Of a stretch of 64,000 nt of DNA, positions 24,570-34,281 are shown one piece after another. The DNA is from Candidatus Onthoplasma faecipullorum (GTDB taxonomy: Bacteria > Bacillota > Clostridia > Christensenellales > UBA1242). The translations under genes and the position numbers were made by a program. The notes under the pieces are model-generated. The model saw only the letters and a list, made by a program, of their open reading frames with translations, did not search any database and had not been told where the DNA came from. Within the stretch, counting starts at the first letter, position 1. Each line of letters begins with the position of its first letter. Where the stretch lies: the NCBI GenBank assembly GCA_019120295.1, contig DWVI01000011.1, positions 1 to 64,000 of the forward strand, written 5' to 3'.

Positions 24570-26312
24570 ATGTTTAAAGTTGTTTCCGCAGAACTTAAAA
24601 AAATAGTTGCTAAGCCAGGTGTTTATATTCTGGCTATATTGCTTGCTGCAATATTAGTTTTAGGCGTTTTTATTTATGAACCAACATTATATGAAGACAA
24701 CACTATCACATTGTATGGTGATTTTGACACTCAGTATTCAGATTATATTGGTGACGGCGTAACTTCTGGAATTAAAGTTTTGTATGACGACCTAATAACT
24801 GATGCCACAAATAATGTTTCAAGTTACGTTGAAGATAACACAACAACAGAAGATAGAGTCAACAGCGCTTATGCTGAATTTGAAGAAGAATATAGAGCGT
24901 ATAAAGAATGTGCAACAAATGATTCGGACACGGCGTATATAAACTACACAAGGCAAAATTTATTAAATTCACTAAGCGGTTTAAACACAGTAGTTTCAAA
25001 CGCTATCAATGCAACAAGCAGTGGTTCGTACCTACTTCTAACCAGCACCGACAATTATAGAAATTATAATAGCATGTACGACGAAATGGTTAGGATATTT
25101 AATGTAACAGCAAATAAAGAACAAATAGCGGAAATTTGTTATAACTTTGAACAAAACATACAACCACAATTAGATAGCATATTTAATTCGTTTATTTACC
25201 CTATTTTGAGCGACGAAACAATTTATAGATACACATCAACTAATGAAGATTCACGTTTAACTATACAAACAAATCGTTTAAACGAAATTCACTCTCAAAT
25301 TGTTGAATTAAACCAAAATGTTCAAGAAAACCCAACAATGGATAGTGACGGAAGCGCGCGTGTTGAACTTGCTAGACTTGTTAACTTATACGCTTCCACA
25401 GCAAGGACTTATTCTAACCTAGTAAGAAACGAATTGTTATCTAATGCATTTTCATTTACAACGACGAGCGAACAATTAAACTTATTATTCCTAGATGTTG
25501 AAAGTGAATACAATTCTAATTCTCAACTAATTAAATATAACTACTTATTTGAAAATAATAAAACAGAAGACGATTTTGCTAACCCACTCACTATAGGTGT
25601 TACATCAAATCACCAAATAAACGCGTATGATTATGCGTATTTTATATTAAAGTTGTTCTCATTTATCCTTATAGTTTACGCAATTATGACAACTATACAC
25701 GCAATTAGCGGTGAAGTTAAAGACGGTTCAATGAGATATTTTGCAATACGCCCAGTTAGCAGAAACAACATAATTTTTGGTAAGTTATTTGCCGTATTTA
25801 TAATGACTTTTATAATGACGTTATTTAGTGCTGTTATTGCTTTGCTTGTTGGTGGTGCTGTTTATGGTTTTTACAGTTTGCCTATTTTAACAATATTCAA
25901 TAGTAGCGTTGCAATAACTATGCACCCTATTGTTATGATATTTGTATTCTTAGTTAGTTTGCTCATTGAAATTCTTGTGTATATGGCAATTGCTGGGCTA
26001 CTTGCATGTTTACTCAAATCTGACCTTCTTGCCGTAACAATTATGTTGGTGTTCTACATTATAAATGTAATCTTACCTATTGCATTTGGCGGAATAAATA
26101 GTTGGCTTGCATTCTACCCATTCTCTCATATCTCATTATATGCATTATTTGGAAGTTCAATATATGCCGTTGAAGACAATTTGCTAAACAACATGCTCGG
26201 CGAAAAGATTTATGCTGGTTCAAATATTGGGCTCACCCTTGTTATAGTTCTAGTTATAATTATTGTATGTAATTTTATAAGTTCAAGAATATTTAAGAAA
26301 AAAGAATTATAA
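24570..26312 (+). CDS. ABC-2 type transporter permease
   Basis: A 580-residue membrane protein. One N-terminal helix (about 17-35) is followed by a long hydrophilic, probably extracytoplasmic, loop of about 320 residues. Then comes a bundle of about six helices (from about residue 355) with the ABC-2 feature TIHAISGEVKDGSMRYF and AIRPVSRNNIIFGKL. AGGAG precedes the ATG, and the gap to the ATPase gene is 7 nt. The large external domain resembles permeases that export peptides or lipids, or that sense envelope stress, but that is inference only. It is the last plus-strand gene before the strand switch. Confidence 0.88.
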   Translation: MFKVVSAELKKIVAKPGVYILAILLAAILVLGVFIYEPTLYEDNTITLYGDFDTQYSDYIGDGVTSGIKVLYDDLITDATNNVSSYVEDNTTTEDRVNSAYAEFEEEYRAYKECATNDSDTAYINYTRQNLLNSLSGLNTVVSNAINATSSGSYLLLTSTDNYRNYNSMYDEMVRIFNVTANKEQIAEICYNFEQNIQPQLDSIFNSFIYPILSDETIYRYTSTNEDSRLTIQTNRLNEIHSQIVELNQNVQENPTMDSDGSARVELARLVNLYASTARTYSNLVRNELLSNAFSFTTTSEQLNLLFLDVESEYNSNSQLIKYNYLFENNKTEDDFANPLTIGVTSNHQINAYDYAYFILKLFSFILIVYAIMTTIHAISGEVKDGSMRYFAIRPVSRNNIIFGKLFAVFIMTFIMTLFSAVIALLVGGAVYGFYSLPILTIFNSSVAITMHPIVMIFVFLVSLLIEILVYMAIAGLLACLLKSDLLAVTIMLVFYIINVILPIAFGGINSWLAFYPFSHISLYALFGSSIYAVEDNLLNNMLGEKIYAGSNIGLTLVIVLVIIIVCNFISSRIFKKKEL

Positions 26313-26409
26313 AACAAGTAATTGTAATTATTAAATTAAAACCTGTATTAGAAATCAAATGTCATGATATTTAGTGCGTAATTTAAGTTATTTTGAATAA
26401 ATATTTGTT

Positions 26410-26463
26410 AAAAAAATCTACCTAAGATTTTGAAAAATTCGATGTCCGTTGGTAGATTTTTTT
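26410..26463. terminator. Bidirectional terminator at the convergent gene boundary
   Basis: AAAAAAATCTACC (26410-26422) pairs with GGTAGATTTTTTT (26451-26463), 13 bp around a 28-nt loop, with U-runs both ways. It separates the plus-strand transporter from the minus-strand gene. Confidence 0.8.
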
Positions 26464-26479
26464 ATTTTTAATAATGTTT

Positions 26480-28024
26480 TTATAATTCAATTTGAGTATT
26501 ATATTTATTTTGAAATTTATTTAAAAATTTTTCAATTTTTTCTAGCATTCCAAGTTTAAGAATAAGATTATACAATTTAACCGGTATATATGGTCCATTT
26601 TTACCTATCTGTATTGAGTAATTATAACTTTTAGTTTTTCCGCGTCTATCCTTAACAACTCTATCCACCTGTGGTTTTTCAACAACGGAAGTTTCATTGA
26701 GTACTGTAAGCGCAGTTGGTTGCAATAATGGCTGATTTATTTCTTTTTCAGAAGTTTTTTCTAGATCTTTTTCTATTTCTTCATCTAATGACTTGTTTTT
26801 ATTTTTAGCACGAAGAGTTTTAATCCAATTTATTAATTCTTTAATTGGATTGAAAGATACTGTATACTCAATTTGTTTGTCATTATCAACTTGTTCTTCT
26901 TCTAACTTATTAACACTTTCAGCAGTTTGTTTAATTATTTCATTTAAGTTAAAACCAAAATTATCTAAATCTAAAATATCTTTATACTTTGTAAAAAATT
27001 GCAATACTTCCTTTTTTTGTTCAGTTGTTAACAAATCTCTTGATAACATTTCAAAAGTTATTTCTAAATTATTTTTAATATATCTAGCAGATTCTTTCGA
27101 TTCTTCACTTCCTGTTATTATAATATACTGTAAAGCGTAGTTAAAATTATAGTTAAATATCTGCATATTTGAAAATACATTCAAATTTTCTTTCAATAAT
27201 GTCTCAAAATTAGTAATAAATTTGGAATAATTCTCTTGACCACCAAAAATAGAATCAAATGTTTCATTATGAGTATAAAGGAGATCTGATTTTATAAATT
27301 CCCAAACTAAGACTAAATCTGAAACATCGCCCATGTCTAATTCACTTGGGACTGAAAATGTGTATGGTGTTATCTCAATATTCTTATCAATTATATCAGG
27401 TTGCGTACTAGCCTTTTTAAGAATAATTTTTTGATTTAAAGATTGGAATTTTTCATCATTTATTTCGTTTGCATCGTTTATAGATTCTTGTAAATTAGCA
27501 AATATATTTGAATACGCACTACTAATAATTAAAGTTGATGCTGTTAACTCTGCTATTCTATCTTCTAATTGCTTTATCTGTACTTCAATTTCTTTTGTGC
27601 TTTCTTTCGGCATATTTGCTTCATTTTCAATTTCTTTATTTATACCAGTGAAAACCTGTTTAATTTGTTTTGGTAAAATTTTTAAATTCTTTTTTAATTT
27701 ATCAATTCCATTGTTTGCAATTTCTTGAATTTTATCGCACAAATTTAGTATTCTTTTCCCTAACGTTGGATTTAATTTTATAACATTTAGGTCATCGTTC
27801 AATGATTCTAAACTGTTAGAAAATAATTCAACATCTTCACCAGATTTGTTAATACTTTTAGAAAGTTTTTCAATAAAAGATTTTTCGGTGGTAGATAATT
27901 TTGATTCATTTTCTAAGTTATTCACCGCTAATGCAAGTGTATTAAAATCTGTTGATATTTGCATTCCAAGTATTTTATAGACATCAACTATTTCACCCAA
28001 GTTTTCTTTATAAATTGTTTCCAT
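26480..28024 (-). CDS. Unrecognised 514-residue soluble helical protein
   Basis: I do not recognise the family. The protein has no signal peptide or membrane helix. It is Lys/Glu/Asn rich, with long predicted helices; heptad-like stretches lie at about 20-200 (for example QIKQLEDRIAELTAS) and 340-390. A charged linker (about 405-445) leads to a compact C-terminus with SYNYSIQIGKNGPYIPVKLY. The ATG at 28024 is preceded by AAAGGAG; an in-frame TTG further upstream (28042) overlaps that site and is rejected. It stands alone between a convergent terminator and rnhA. Neighbours give no functional clue. It may be lineage-specific or acquired. Confidence 0.75.
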   Translation of the reverse strand: METIYKENLGEIVDVYKILGMQISTDFNTLALAVNNLENESKLSTTEKSFIEKLSKSINKSGEDVELFSNSLESLNDDLNVIKLNPTLGKRILNLCDKIQEIANNGIDKLKKNLKILPKQIKQVFTGINKEIENEANMPKESTKEIEVQIKQLEDRIAELTASTLIISSAYSNIFANLQESINDANEINDEKFQSLNQKIILKKASTQPDIIDKNIEITPYTFSVPSELDMGDVSDLVLVWEFIKSDLLYTHNETFDSIFGGQENYSKFITNFETLLKENLNVFSNMQIFNYNFNYALQYIIITGSEESKESARYIKNNLEITFEMLSRDLLTTEQKKEVLQFFTKYKDILDLDNFGFNLNEIIKQTAESVNKLEEEQVDNDKQIEYTVSFNPIKELINWIKTLRAKNKNKSLDEEIEKDLEKTSEKEINQPLLQPTALTVLNETSVVEKPQVDRVVKDRRGKTKSYNYSIQIGKNGPYIPVKLYNLILKLGMLEKIEKFLNKFQNKYNTQIEL

Positions 28025-28075
28025 GTAATCTCCTTTATTCAATTTGTAAAGTACAAAATCTAATTTTATTATTTA

Positions 28076-28516
28076 TTATTTTTGGTGTTTTGATATCTCG
28101 CCTGTTGCTAATGCGTCGCACCTATTATTATAAACGTTATCTGCGTGACCTTTAACTTTTATCCATGTGATTTTGTGAGTGTTATTTAACTCAATTAGTT
28201 TTTGCCATAAATCAACATTTTGAACAGGTTTTTTATTAGAAGATTTAAAACCATTCATTTGCCATTTAGTGAGCCACCCTTCTAAAAAGGCGTTTACTAA
28301 ATATGCGCTATCACTATATAACTCCACTTCACAAGGTTCTTTTAATCGCTCCAGCGCTTTAATTGCCGCGGTTAATTCCATTTTATTATTGGTCGTATTC
28401 TCTTCAAAACCGCTCATTTCACGCATTTGGTCTTTATAAAAAAGAATAGCACCCCAACCGCCAACACCAGGATTGCCACTGCACGCGCCATCAGTGTAAA
28501 TCGTTACTGTTTTCAT
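28076..28516 (-). CDS. rnhA: Ribonuclease HI
   Basis: RNase HI degrades the RNA strand of RNA-DNA hybrids. All four catalytic acids are present: Asp9 (IYTDGACSGNPG), Glu47 (NNKMELTAAI), Asp69 (LYSDSAYLV) and Asp134 (NRCDALA). The 146-residue length is normal, without the N-terminal hybrid-binding domain. The start is predicted leaderless: a TTGACT-17-TAAAAT promoter ends 6 nt before the ATG and no ribosome binding site fits. Confidence 0.95.
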   Translation of the reverse strand: MKTVTIYTDGACSGNPGVGGWGAILFYKDQMREMSGFEENTTNNKMELTAAIKALERLKEPCEVELYSDSAYLVNAFLEGWLTKWQMNGFKSSNKKPVQNVDLWQKLIELNNTHKITWIKVKGHADNVYNNRCDALATGEISKHQK

Positions 28517-28522
28517 ATGTGT

Positions 28523-28551
28523 ATTTTATCAAATATTTATTTTTTAGTCAA
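28523..28551 (-). promoter_or_regulatory. rnhA promoter, predicted leaderless
   Basis: On the minus strand TTGACT (28546-28551), 17-nt spacer, TAAAAT (28523-28528), then ACACAT and the ATG. Confidence 0.75.
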
Positions 28552-28595
28552 TTATGTAAAATTAAAAAAATCATAAATATATAATTGTTTTTAAT

Positions 28596-28622
28596 AAAAA
28601 AATAAAACCCTTAATAGGTTTT
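28596..28622 (-). terminator. Terminator of tRNA-Trp
   Basis: On the minus strand AAAACC (617-622 side) pairs with GGTTTT (604-609 side) around a 7-nt loop, followed by ATTTTTTT. Confidence 0.6.
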
Positions 28623-28631
28623 AATTTGTTT

Positions 28632-28706
28632 TGGCAGGGGAGACGCGATTCGAACACGCAACCTACGGTTTTGGAGACCGCTACTCTACCATTGAGCCAC
28701 TCCCCT
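28632..28706 (-). tRNA. tRNA-Trp (anticodon CCA)
   Basis: Full cloverleaf on the minus strand. Acceptor AGGGGAG pairs with CTCCCCT, discriminator G, encoded CCA. The anticodon loop CTCCAAA contains CCA, and the T loop is TTCGAAT. It reads TGG. A TTGACA-17-TAAGAT promoter lies at 28719-28747. Confidence 0.96.
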
Positions 28707-28718
28707 ACGAATATTTAC

Positions 28719-28747
28719 ATCTTACTATAATTGTGTTTTATTGTCAA
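28719..28747 (-). promoter_or_regulatory. tRNA-Trp promoter
   Basis: On the minus strand TTGACA (28742-28747), 17-nt spacer, TAAGAT (28719-28724), 12 nt before the mature 5' end. Confidence 0.75.
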
Positions 28748-28819
28748 GGAAATTAACAAAATTAAAAAATATATATAAAAAATTTAACTTTACTATAAAT
28801 TGAAATAAATATAAAAAAA

Positions 28820-28845
28820 ATAGTCTTACTGAAAGACTATTTTTC
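28820..28845 (-). terminator. rny terminator
   Basis: ATAGTCTT (28820-28827), loop of 5 nt, AAGACTAT (28833-28840). A- and T-runs flank both sides, so it can act downstream of rny on the minus strand. Confidence 0.75.
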
Positions 28846-28880
28846 TTATTTAAAAGATTAAATTTCTTAATTAAATTTAT

Positions 28881-30470
28881 TTACTTTGCTGTGTCTGTGA
28901 AACGGGACTCGCGAATTACGTTTACTTTAATGTGACCAGGATATTCAAGTTTTGCTTCAATTTGTTTTGCAATGTCGTGTGCTAAAACTTGAGCCTCATC
29001 ATCGCTAATTTGTTCAGGTTTAACCATAACACGAATTTCCCTACCCGCTTGAATTGCATAAGTTTTTTCAACACCTTGGAATTCGTTTGCTATTGCTTCT
29101 AAGTCCTGCAAACGTTTGATGTAGTTTTCAATAGACTCACGCCTTGCACCTGGACGCGAACTTGAAATTGCGTCTGCTGCCTGAACTAAAACCGCTTCTA
29201 ATGTTTTAGGTTCAACGTCATTGTGGTGCGCCTCAATGCAGTGAATAACCGCTTCACTCTCTTTATATTTTCTAGCGAGTTCAACACCGATTGAAACGTG
29301 TGTCCCTTCAACTTCTTGGTCAACTGCTTTACCAAGGTCGTGAAGAAGACCACCACGCCTTGCAACTTTTTCGTTTGCGCCAACTTCTGCTGCTAACATT
29401 CCAGCAATATATGAAACTTCAAGTGAGTGGTTTAGTACATTTTGACCATAACTTGTTCTATACTTTAATCTACCTAAAACCTTAACAATTTCAGGGTGAA
29501 TGTTATGAATATCTGCATCAAAGCAAGCATTTTCACCAGCTTCTTTGATTGTTTCTTCAACGTCACGTTGCACTTTTTGAACAATCTCTTCAATACGTGC
29601 TGGATGAATTCTACCGTCCATAATCAACTTTTCAAGTGAAATGCGCGCTACTTCCCTTCTAACAGGGTCAAAACCTGAAAGTGTGATCGCTTCTGGTGTG
29701 TCGTCCACAATGAAATCAATACCGGTTGCTGCTTCTAAGGCACGAATATTTCTACCTTCACGGCCAATAATTCTACCCTTCATTTCTTCGTTTGGCAATG
29801 CAACAACGCTTGTTGTAACTTCACTTGTGTTATCAACTGCGCACTTTTGAATGGCAAGTGTTATAATGTTACGCGCTTTTTTGTCTGCTTCAAGGCGTGC
29901 CTTATCTTCAATCTCTTTTGCTATCTTTACTGCGTCAATTTTTGCTTCTTCTGTGTAGCGGTCAATTATAACTTGCTTTGCTTCTTCTTTGGTCATATTG
30001 CTAACTTTTTCAAGTTCTTTAACAATGCTATTTTGAAGCTCGTCCAACGCACTTTCTTTATTATTTAATGCCTCAATTTGATTGTGAATTTTATCTTTTG
30101 CAAGTTCTAATTCTTCACTCTTCTTATCTAGGGCATTTTCGCGCTTTGTTAAATGTTCTTCGCGCATAAGTAAACGTTCTTCACTGCGTTTACCTTCTTC
30201 GCGCCTAACTCTACTTTCTTCTTCAAAAGTGGTTTTTAACAAACTAATTTCTTTATTTGTTTGTTCAACTTGTTCTTTTTTAATCTTTTCCGCCTGAGCG
30301 TAAGCATCATTTAAGATTTTATCTGCTTTTATACTTGCTGATTTATTTTTTTTATTTATAACAATAGCGTAAATACCAAATCCAGCACCTACACCGATTG
30401 CTAGCATAACAATTGATAAAATAACAGTTAAAGTGACGCTTACACTACATAGCAAACTCAAATTTACCAT
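28881..30470 (-). CDS. rny: Ribonuclease Y
   Basis: RNase Y is the membrane-anchored endoribonuclease that starts mRNA decay in many Bacillota. One N-terminal helix (about 10-32) is followed by a long charged coiled coil (about 40-190), a KH domain ([20 protein letters not shown]) and an HD domain with [10 protein letters not shown] and [11 protein letters not shown] start at the ATG at 30470 ([10 protein letters not shown]), which has AAGGGAAGG upstream; an upstream in-frame TTG at 30500 is less likely. The length of 529 residues fits the family. Confidence 0.96.
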   Translation of the reverse strand: MVNLSLLCSVSVTLTVILSIVMLAIGVGAGFGIYAIVINKKNKSASIKADKILNDAYAQAEKIKKEQVEQTNKEISLLKTTFEEESRVRREEGKRSEERLLMREEHLTKRENALDKKSEELELAKDKIHNQIEALNNKESALDELQNSIVKELEKVSNMTKEEAKQVIIDRYTEEAKIDAVKIAKEIEDKARLEADKKARNIITLAIQKCAVDNTSEVTTSVVALPNEEMKGRIIGREGRNIRALEAATGIDFIVDDTPEAITLSGFDPVRREVARISLEKLIMDGRIHPARIEEIVQKVQRDVEETIKEAGENACFDADIHNIHPEIVKVLGRLKYRTSYGQNVLNHSLEVSYIAGMLAAEVGANEKVARRGGLLHDLGKAVDQEVEGTHVSIGVELARKYKESEAVIHCIEAHHNDVEPKTLEAVLVQAADAISSSRPGARRESIENYIKRLQDLEAIANEFQGVEKTYAIQAGREIRVMVKPEQISDDEAQVLAHDIAKQIEAKLEYPGHIKVNVIRESRFTDTAK

Positions 30471-30663
30471 ATAATGTACCTTCCCTTTAATGTCTAACAA
30501 TTAAGACAATATTATTATACATTAAATAAACTGCACTGTCAAGTAAACTTAAATTCAAATTGAAAAAATATAAACGCATAAAATTTGAGCGCTTATATGG
30601 TATAACTTCATATTAAAACTTTTAACTATATATAGTGTATTATATAAGATTTAGACATAATAT

Positions 30664-31821
30664 TTAGACATTATCTAATTCTATAACTTCAATACTATCT
30701 AAAATTGAAGCAAGAATATTATTTAAATTTATTTTTGTTTCTTCTCTTTCTGAGTCCTTAATTCTAGGCTTAATAATAGGGTTTCTTGGTAAGAACACAG
30801 TGCAACAATCTTCGTAAGGTAAAATGCTTGTTTCATACGTGCCTATTTTTTTAGCAATTTCAATGATTTCTTCTTTGTTGAAACTAATTAGTGGACGCAA
30901 AACTATGTATTTTGCAACACTATTGGTGCTATTTAAACTTTCAATTGTTTGACTAGCAACTTGACCTAAACTTTCGCCTGTTACTATAGTTTTATAATTA
31001 TGTTTTTCACATAAATAATTTGCAACTCTAATCATTGAGCGCCTTAAAAGGTTTATTGCATATTCGCTATTGCAATGAATATGGAATTCTTCTTGTAGTT
31101 TTGTCATAGAGCAAATATACATATATTTAGCGCCTATAAATTTTTTAATCTTCTTTGCAAGTGTTATAACCTTTTCTTTTGCTTGTGGGCTTGTGTATGG
31201 AAAACTATCAAAATGCAAAATATCTTGTCTTAGTCCGCGTTTTGCCATGCAAAAACCTGCAACAGGGCTATCTATTCCACCACTTAATAATAGCAAGCCG
31301 TCTGCTTTCTCACCGAGTGGCAAGCCTGAATAAGAGTGAATTGTATCAGTAAACACAAAGGTCTTTCCATTTTCACGAATGTCAACGCTTATAGTTATAT
31401 CTGGGTTATGAATATCAACGTGTGCCATACTATTATTTTTAAGCACAATTTCCCCAAGGTCTGCTGCAAAATCGTTTGATTTAATTGGAAATGATTTGTC
31501 CGCACGATTTACGTCGCACTTGAATGATTTGTTTATTTTAATAGTTGAAACATAGTTTTTAACTTCGTCAACATCTGAATTCAACTCTACTGCAATAGAA
31601 ATTGAATGCACACCAAAAACTGCGGTTAGCGCGTCGATTATATCCTGTTCATATGAATTATCATAATCGCGCAACACTAACCTATTTTGTATGTTTTCCA
31701 ATTTGCAAGGTACATTTTTAATCGCTTCTTTTATGTTAGAATATAGCAAATTAAGGAAATATTTTTTATTTCCACCTTTTAAATGTATTTCATTAAATCT
31801 AATTAAAATTACTTTTTCCAT
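30664..31821 (-). CDS. thiI: tRNA 4-thiouridine synthase ThiI
   Basis: ThiI activates U8 of tRNA with ATP and adds sulfur; it can also feed thiamine synthesis. A ferredoxin-like plus THUMP region (about 55-165) is followed by the PP-loop ATPase (LLLLSGGIDSPVAGF, near 178). The 385-residue protein ends after the PP-loop domain and lacks the rhodanese domain of the E. coli protein, as is usual in Bacillota, where a dedicated cysteine desulfurase supplies the sulfur. That partner is directly upstream, with 12 nt between the genes. Confidence 0.95.
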   Translation of the reverse strand: MEKVILIRFNEIHLKGGNKKYFLNLLYSNIKEAIKNVPCKLENIQNRLVLRDYDNSYEQDIIDALTAVFGVHSISIAVELNSDVDEVKNYVSTIKINKSFKCDVNRADKSFPIKSNDFAADLGEIVLKNNSMAHVDIHNPDITISVDIRENGKTFVFTDTIHSYSGLPLGEKADGLLLLSGGIDSPVAGFCMAKRGLRQDILHFDSFPYTSPQAKEKVITLAKKIKKFIGAKYMYICSMTKLQEEFHIHCNSEYAINLLRRSMIRVANYLCEKHNYKTIVTGESLGQVASQTIESLNSTNSVAKYIVLRPLISFNKEEIIEIAKKIGTYETSILPYEDCCTVFLPRNPIIKPRIKDSEREETKINLNNILASILDSIEVIELDNV

Positions 31822-31833
31822 AACTAAACCTAT

Positions 31834-32940
31834 TTATCTATTTAATGTTTTTCTGTATTCGCTTACAGCGTTAGAAATCGTTTGTGCTAAATCTTCGCAG
31901 TCCTTAACAGTGACATCTGCATCAAAACTAATTCTTAATGCGCCTTCTGCGTATTTTTTTGGCACAATTGAAGCAATAACTCGATTTATCTTTGTTCCGC
32001 TGTTACAAGCAGAACCAGTGCCTATCAAATAGCCTTTACTTTCCACCATATGTGCAATCGTTTCACCACGCACTCCTGCAAAACATACTGAAATTATATT
32101 ATCAACGCAATTTTCGTCTGAAATCAGATAATAGTCCCCTGATAAATTGCTTATAAACGCCTGTTTAAAAGACGAAAAGTTTTCTTTATCTAAACTTTCA
32201 ACCGCCACCTTAAAAGACATAATTGCAGGAGTGTTTTCCGTACCTGCACGCAAATTAGATTCTTGACCGCCACCTATAATAAAAGGTTTAAATTTGTTTA
32301 CATTTTTAATATATAAAGCACCTATACCTTTTGGCCCATGAATTTTGTGAGCGGATATAGTGTAGTAATCAACGCCTAAATCTTTTAAGTCAATATCAAT
32401 TTTGCCAACTGCCTGCACGCCGTCTGAATGTATCATCGCGTTAGGGCTATATGACCGAGTTAACTCAACCACCCTTTTTATATCGTTAATTGCACCTGTT
32501 TCGTTACTTACATGAATGCAGGATACCAATGCAACAGAATTATCCAATTCACTTTCTAGCGCGTTAAAATCAATAGAACCATTATTTTTAAGTGGTATAA
32601 ATTTAACATTAAAACCTTTTTCTTGATAGACTTTCGCGGTGTTATGAATAGAACTATGTTCACTAGCACTAATGATATATTTCTTATCCTTTCTTGTTAT
32701 GCAACTATTTAACACTGCGTTGTTGGCTTCACTTGCACAACCTGTGAAAATAAAGGTTGAGTTTTTATCACCCTTAAAATATTTTACCAAAAAAGAACGC
32801 GCATCTTCTATTATTTTTTTACTATCTATTGCGTTTTTATAGAGCGCGCTTGGGTTATAGTAATAATCGCTTGCTGATATATATGCGTCTAATGCGGACT
32901 TACTAATTTTTGTTGTGGACGCGTTGTCAAAATACTTCAT
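31834..32940 (-). CDS. Cysteine desulfurase, probable ThiI partner (NifZ type)
   Basis: A class V PLP enzyme that takes sulfur from cysteine. The PLP lysine is in SAHKIHGPKG (near 197), and the persulfide cysteine is in GTGSACNSGTK (near 311). It has 368 residues. The adjacent thiI matches the nifZ-thiI pair of B. subtilis, so sulfur for s4U8 is its likely product. The promoter TTGAAG-17-TATAAT ends 6 nt before the ATG, so the operon is predicted leaderless. It is distinct from the second desulfurase at 54842-56035. Confidence 0.92.
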   Translation of the reverse strand: MKYFDNASTTKISKSALDAYISASDYYYNPSALYKNAIDSKKIIEDARSFLVKYFKGDKNSTFIFTGCASEANNAVLNSCITRKDKKYIISASEHSSIHNTAKVYQEKGFNVKFIPLKNNGSIDFNALESELDNSVALVSCIHVSNETGAINDIKRVVELTRSYSPNAMIHSDGVQAVGKIDIDLKDLGVDYYTISAHKIHGPKGIGALYIKNVNKFKPFIIGGGQESNLRAGTENTPAIMSFKVAVESLDKENFSSFKQAFISNLSGDYYLISDENCVDNIISVCFAGVRGETIAHMVESKGYLIGTGSACNSGTKINRVIASIVPKKYAEGALRISFDADVTVKDCEDLAQTISNAVSEYRKTLNR

Positions 32941-32946
32941 AACGCT

Positions 32947-32975
32947 ATTATATCACAACAAATAATTTTCTTCAA
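32947..32975 (-). promoter_or_regulatory. Promoter of the desulfurase-thiI operon, predicted leaderless
   Basis: On the minus strand TTGAAG (32970-32975), 17-nt spacer, TATAAT (32947-32952), then AGCGTT and the ATG. Confidence 0.75.
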
Positions 32976-33115
32976 TAATTTTATAAACAAAACTTATAAT
33001 ATTAGTTTAATTTAATCTATTTAATTTTAAGTTTTTGTTTGTTTCTTATAACTATTAAATCAGAAGGTATCATATAGTTAATGATATATGGTCTTAATTT
33101 TTTTGATATTAAATA

Positions 33116-33760
33116 CTATGGCACAAGGTCAAGTGCTTCACCTATGCTTCCACCATTTAGATAAACTTCTGGCACTTTTCCTACGATTATGCTTTCAGCA
33201 AGCATCACTTGGTTAGTTGAATACACATCATACGATTTTATAGGCATAACAATGCTAACGTGTATGTTGATATAAAGGTATAACATATGTTTTGTCATAT
33301 TTATACCGACTGAATCAAATTCACTCACAAAATCACTACTAACCGCTCCGATTGGCACAAGCCTTAACCCAATGGTTGGACCGCGCCCTATTAAAAATGG
33401 AATGCCGGTCATTGTGCCAATATTTAGCCTTAATCCATCTTCACCAAGCGTTTGCATCTCTATTTGTGCTTCTTTTATTATTTCACGGGTTATGCTGTTT
33501 ATTTCATACTGGTTAGCGCTCATTGTTTGAATTTCGCCATTATTGTTGTAGTTGATATCAATGAGTGAGTCATAACTCAATGTTCGATTTATAACATTAC
33601 TAACCGCTAAATTGATGGCTTGTTCAATAATACGCCGTGTTTCTGCTTCTGAATACGTGATTATAACAGGGCTCATAACAAAAAAATAATAGCATAATAA
33701 GATAACCAGTATTAACCCTAAACTTACGCACACTTTTATTTTTTTGCTAATTTTTTTCAC
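33116..33760 (-). CDS. yunB: Sporulation protein YunB
   Basis: YunB is a sporulation protein of the sigma-E regulon in B. subtilis, needed for normal spores; its biochemical role is not settled. The 214-residue protein has one N-terminal helix (about 9-30) and the conserved features of the family: INLAVSNVIN, GTMTGIPFLIGRGPTIGLRL and VGKVPEVYLNGG. The start codon is GTG at 33760; TATAAT lies 5 nt upstream and there is no Shine-Dalgarno sequence. The adjacent spoVA genes point to a sporulation gene neighbourhood. Confidence 0.9.
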   Translation of the reverse strand: MKKISKKIKVCVSLGLILVILLCYYFFVMSPVIITYSEAETRRIIEQAINLAVSNVINRTLSYDSLIDINYNNNGEIQTMSANQYEINSITREIIKEAQIEMQTLGEDGLRLNIGTMTGIPFLIGRGPTIGLRLVPIGAVSSDFVSEFDSVGINMTKHMLYLYINIHVSIVMPIKSYDVYSTNQVMLAESIIVGKVPEVYLNGGSIGEALDLVP

Positions 33761-33765
33761 ATTTA

Positions 33766-33771
33766 ATTATA
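33766..33771 (-). promoter_or_regulatory. -10 element of yunB, predicted leaderless
   Basis: TATAAT on the minus strand, 5 nt before the GTG start. No good sigma-A -35 is seen; a sporulation sigma factor may read this promoter instead. Confidence 0.4.
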
Positions 33772-33903
33772 TTAAAATAAAGCAATAATTATGAAATTAC
33801 AATTTCAATTGAATTATTGCTTCAACCTAATTATTTATTGATAAAAATCAATATTCAAAATAACTTAATGAATTTAATATCCTTCTTATTTAATTTCTAA
33901 CAT

Positions 33904-34281
33904 TTAATGACCGCCACGCTTGGTTTTGCTGTTGAATATTAACGCAAATATAAATGATGCAAATATTGCCATTGCAATTCCACCTGCTGCGGCGGATAGT
34001 CCACCTGTAAACACACCTATAAAACCACTTTCCTGTGCAGCCGTTATAGCACCACGAGCAAGTGTTGCACCAAAACCAATTATTGGCACGCTTGCCCCAG
34101 CCTTTGCAAACTCTCTAAATGGAGCATATACATTAAACAATTCAAGTATCATACCAATTATTAAGAATAGCACTAAAATACGTGCTGTGGTTATTTTAGT
34201 TCTAATTACTAGAATTTGCGCCAAAAAACAAATAAACCCACCTACTAGAAAAGATACAACATAATCCCAAATATTTATCAT
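33904..34281 (-). CDS. spoVAE: Stage V sporulation protein AE
   Basis: SpoVAE (SpoVAEb type) is part of the channel that moves dipicolinic acid into the forespore and out at germination. The 125-residue protein has four hydrophobic segments and the family motif ASVPIIGFGATLARGAI. Its ATG overlaps the spoVAD stop by 4 nt. It is homologous to SpoVAC upstream. It is the last gene of the three-gene unit; spoVAA, spoVAB and spoVAF are not next to it here. Confidence 0.93.
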   Translation of the reverse strand: MINIWDYVVSFLVGGFICFLAQILVIRTKITTARILVLFLIIGMILELFNVYAPFREFAKAGASVPIIGFGATLARGAITAAQESGFIGVFTGGLSAAAGGIAMAIFASFIFALIFNSKTKRGGH

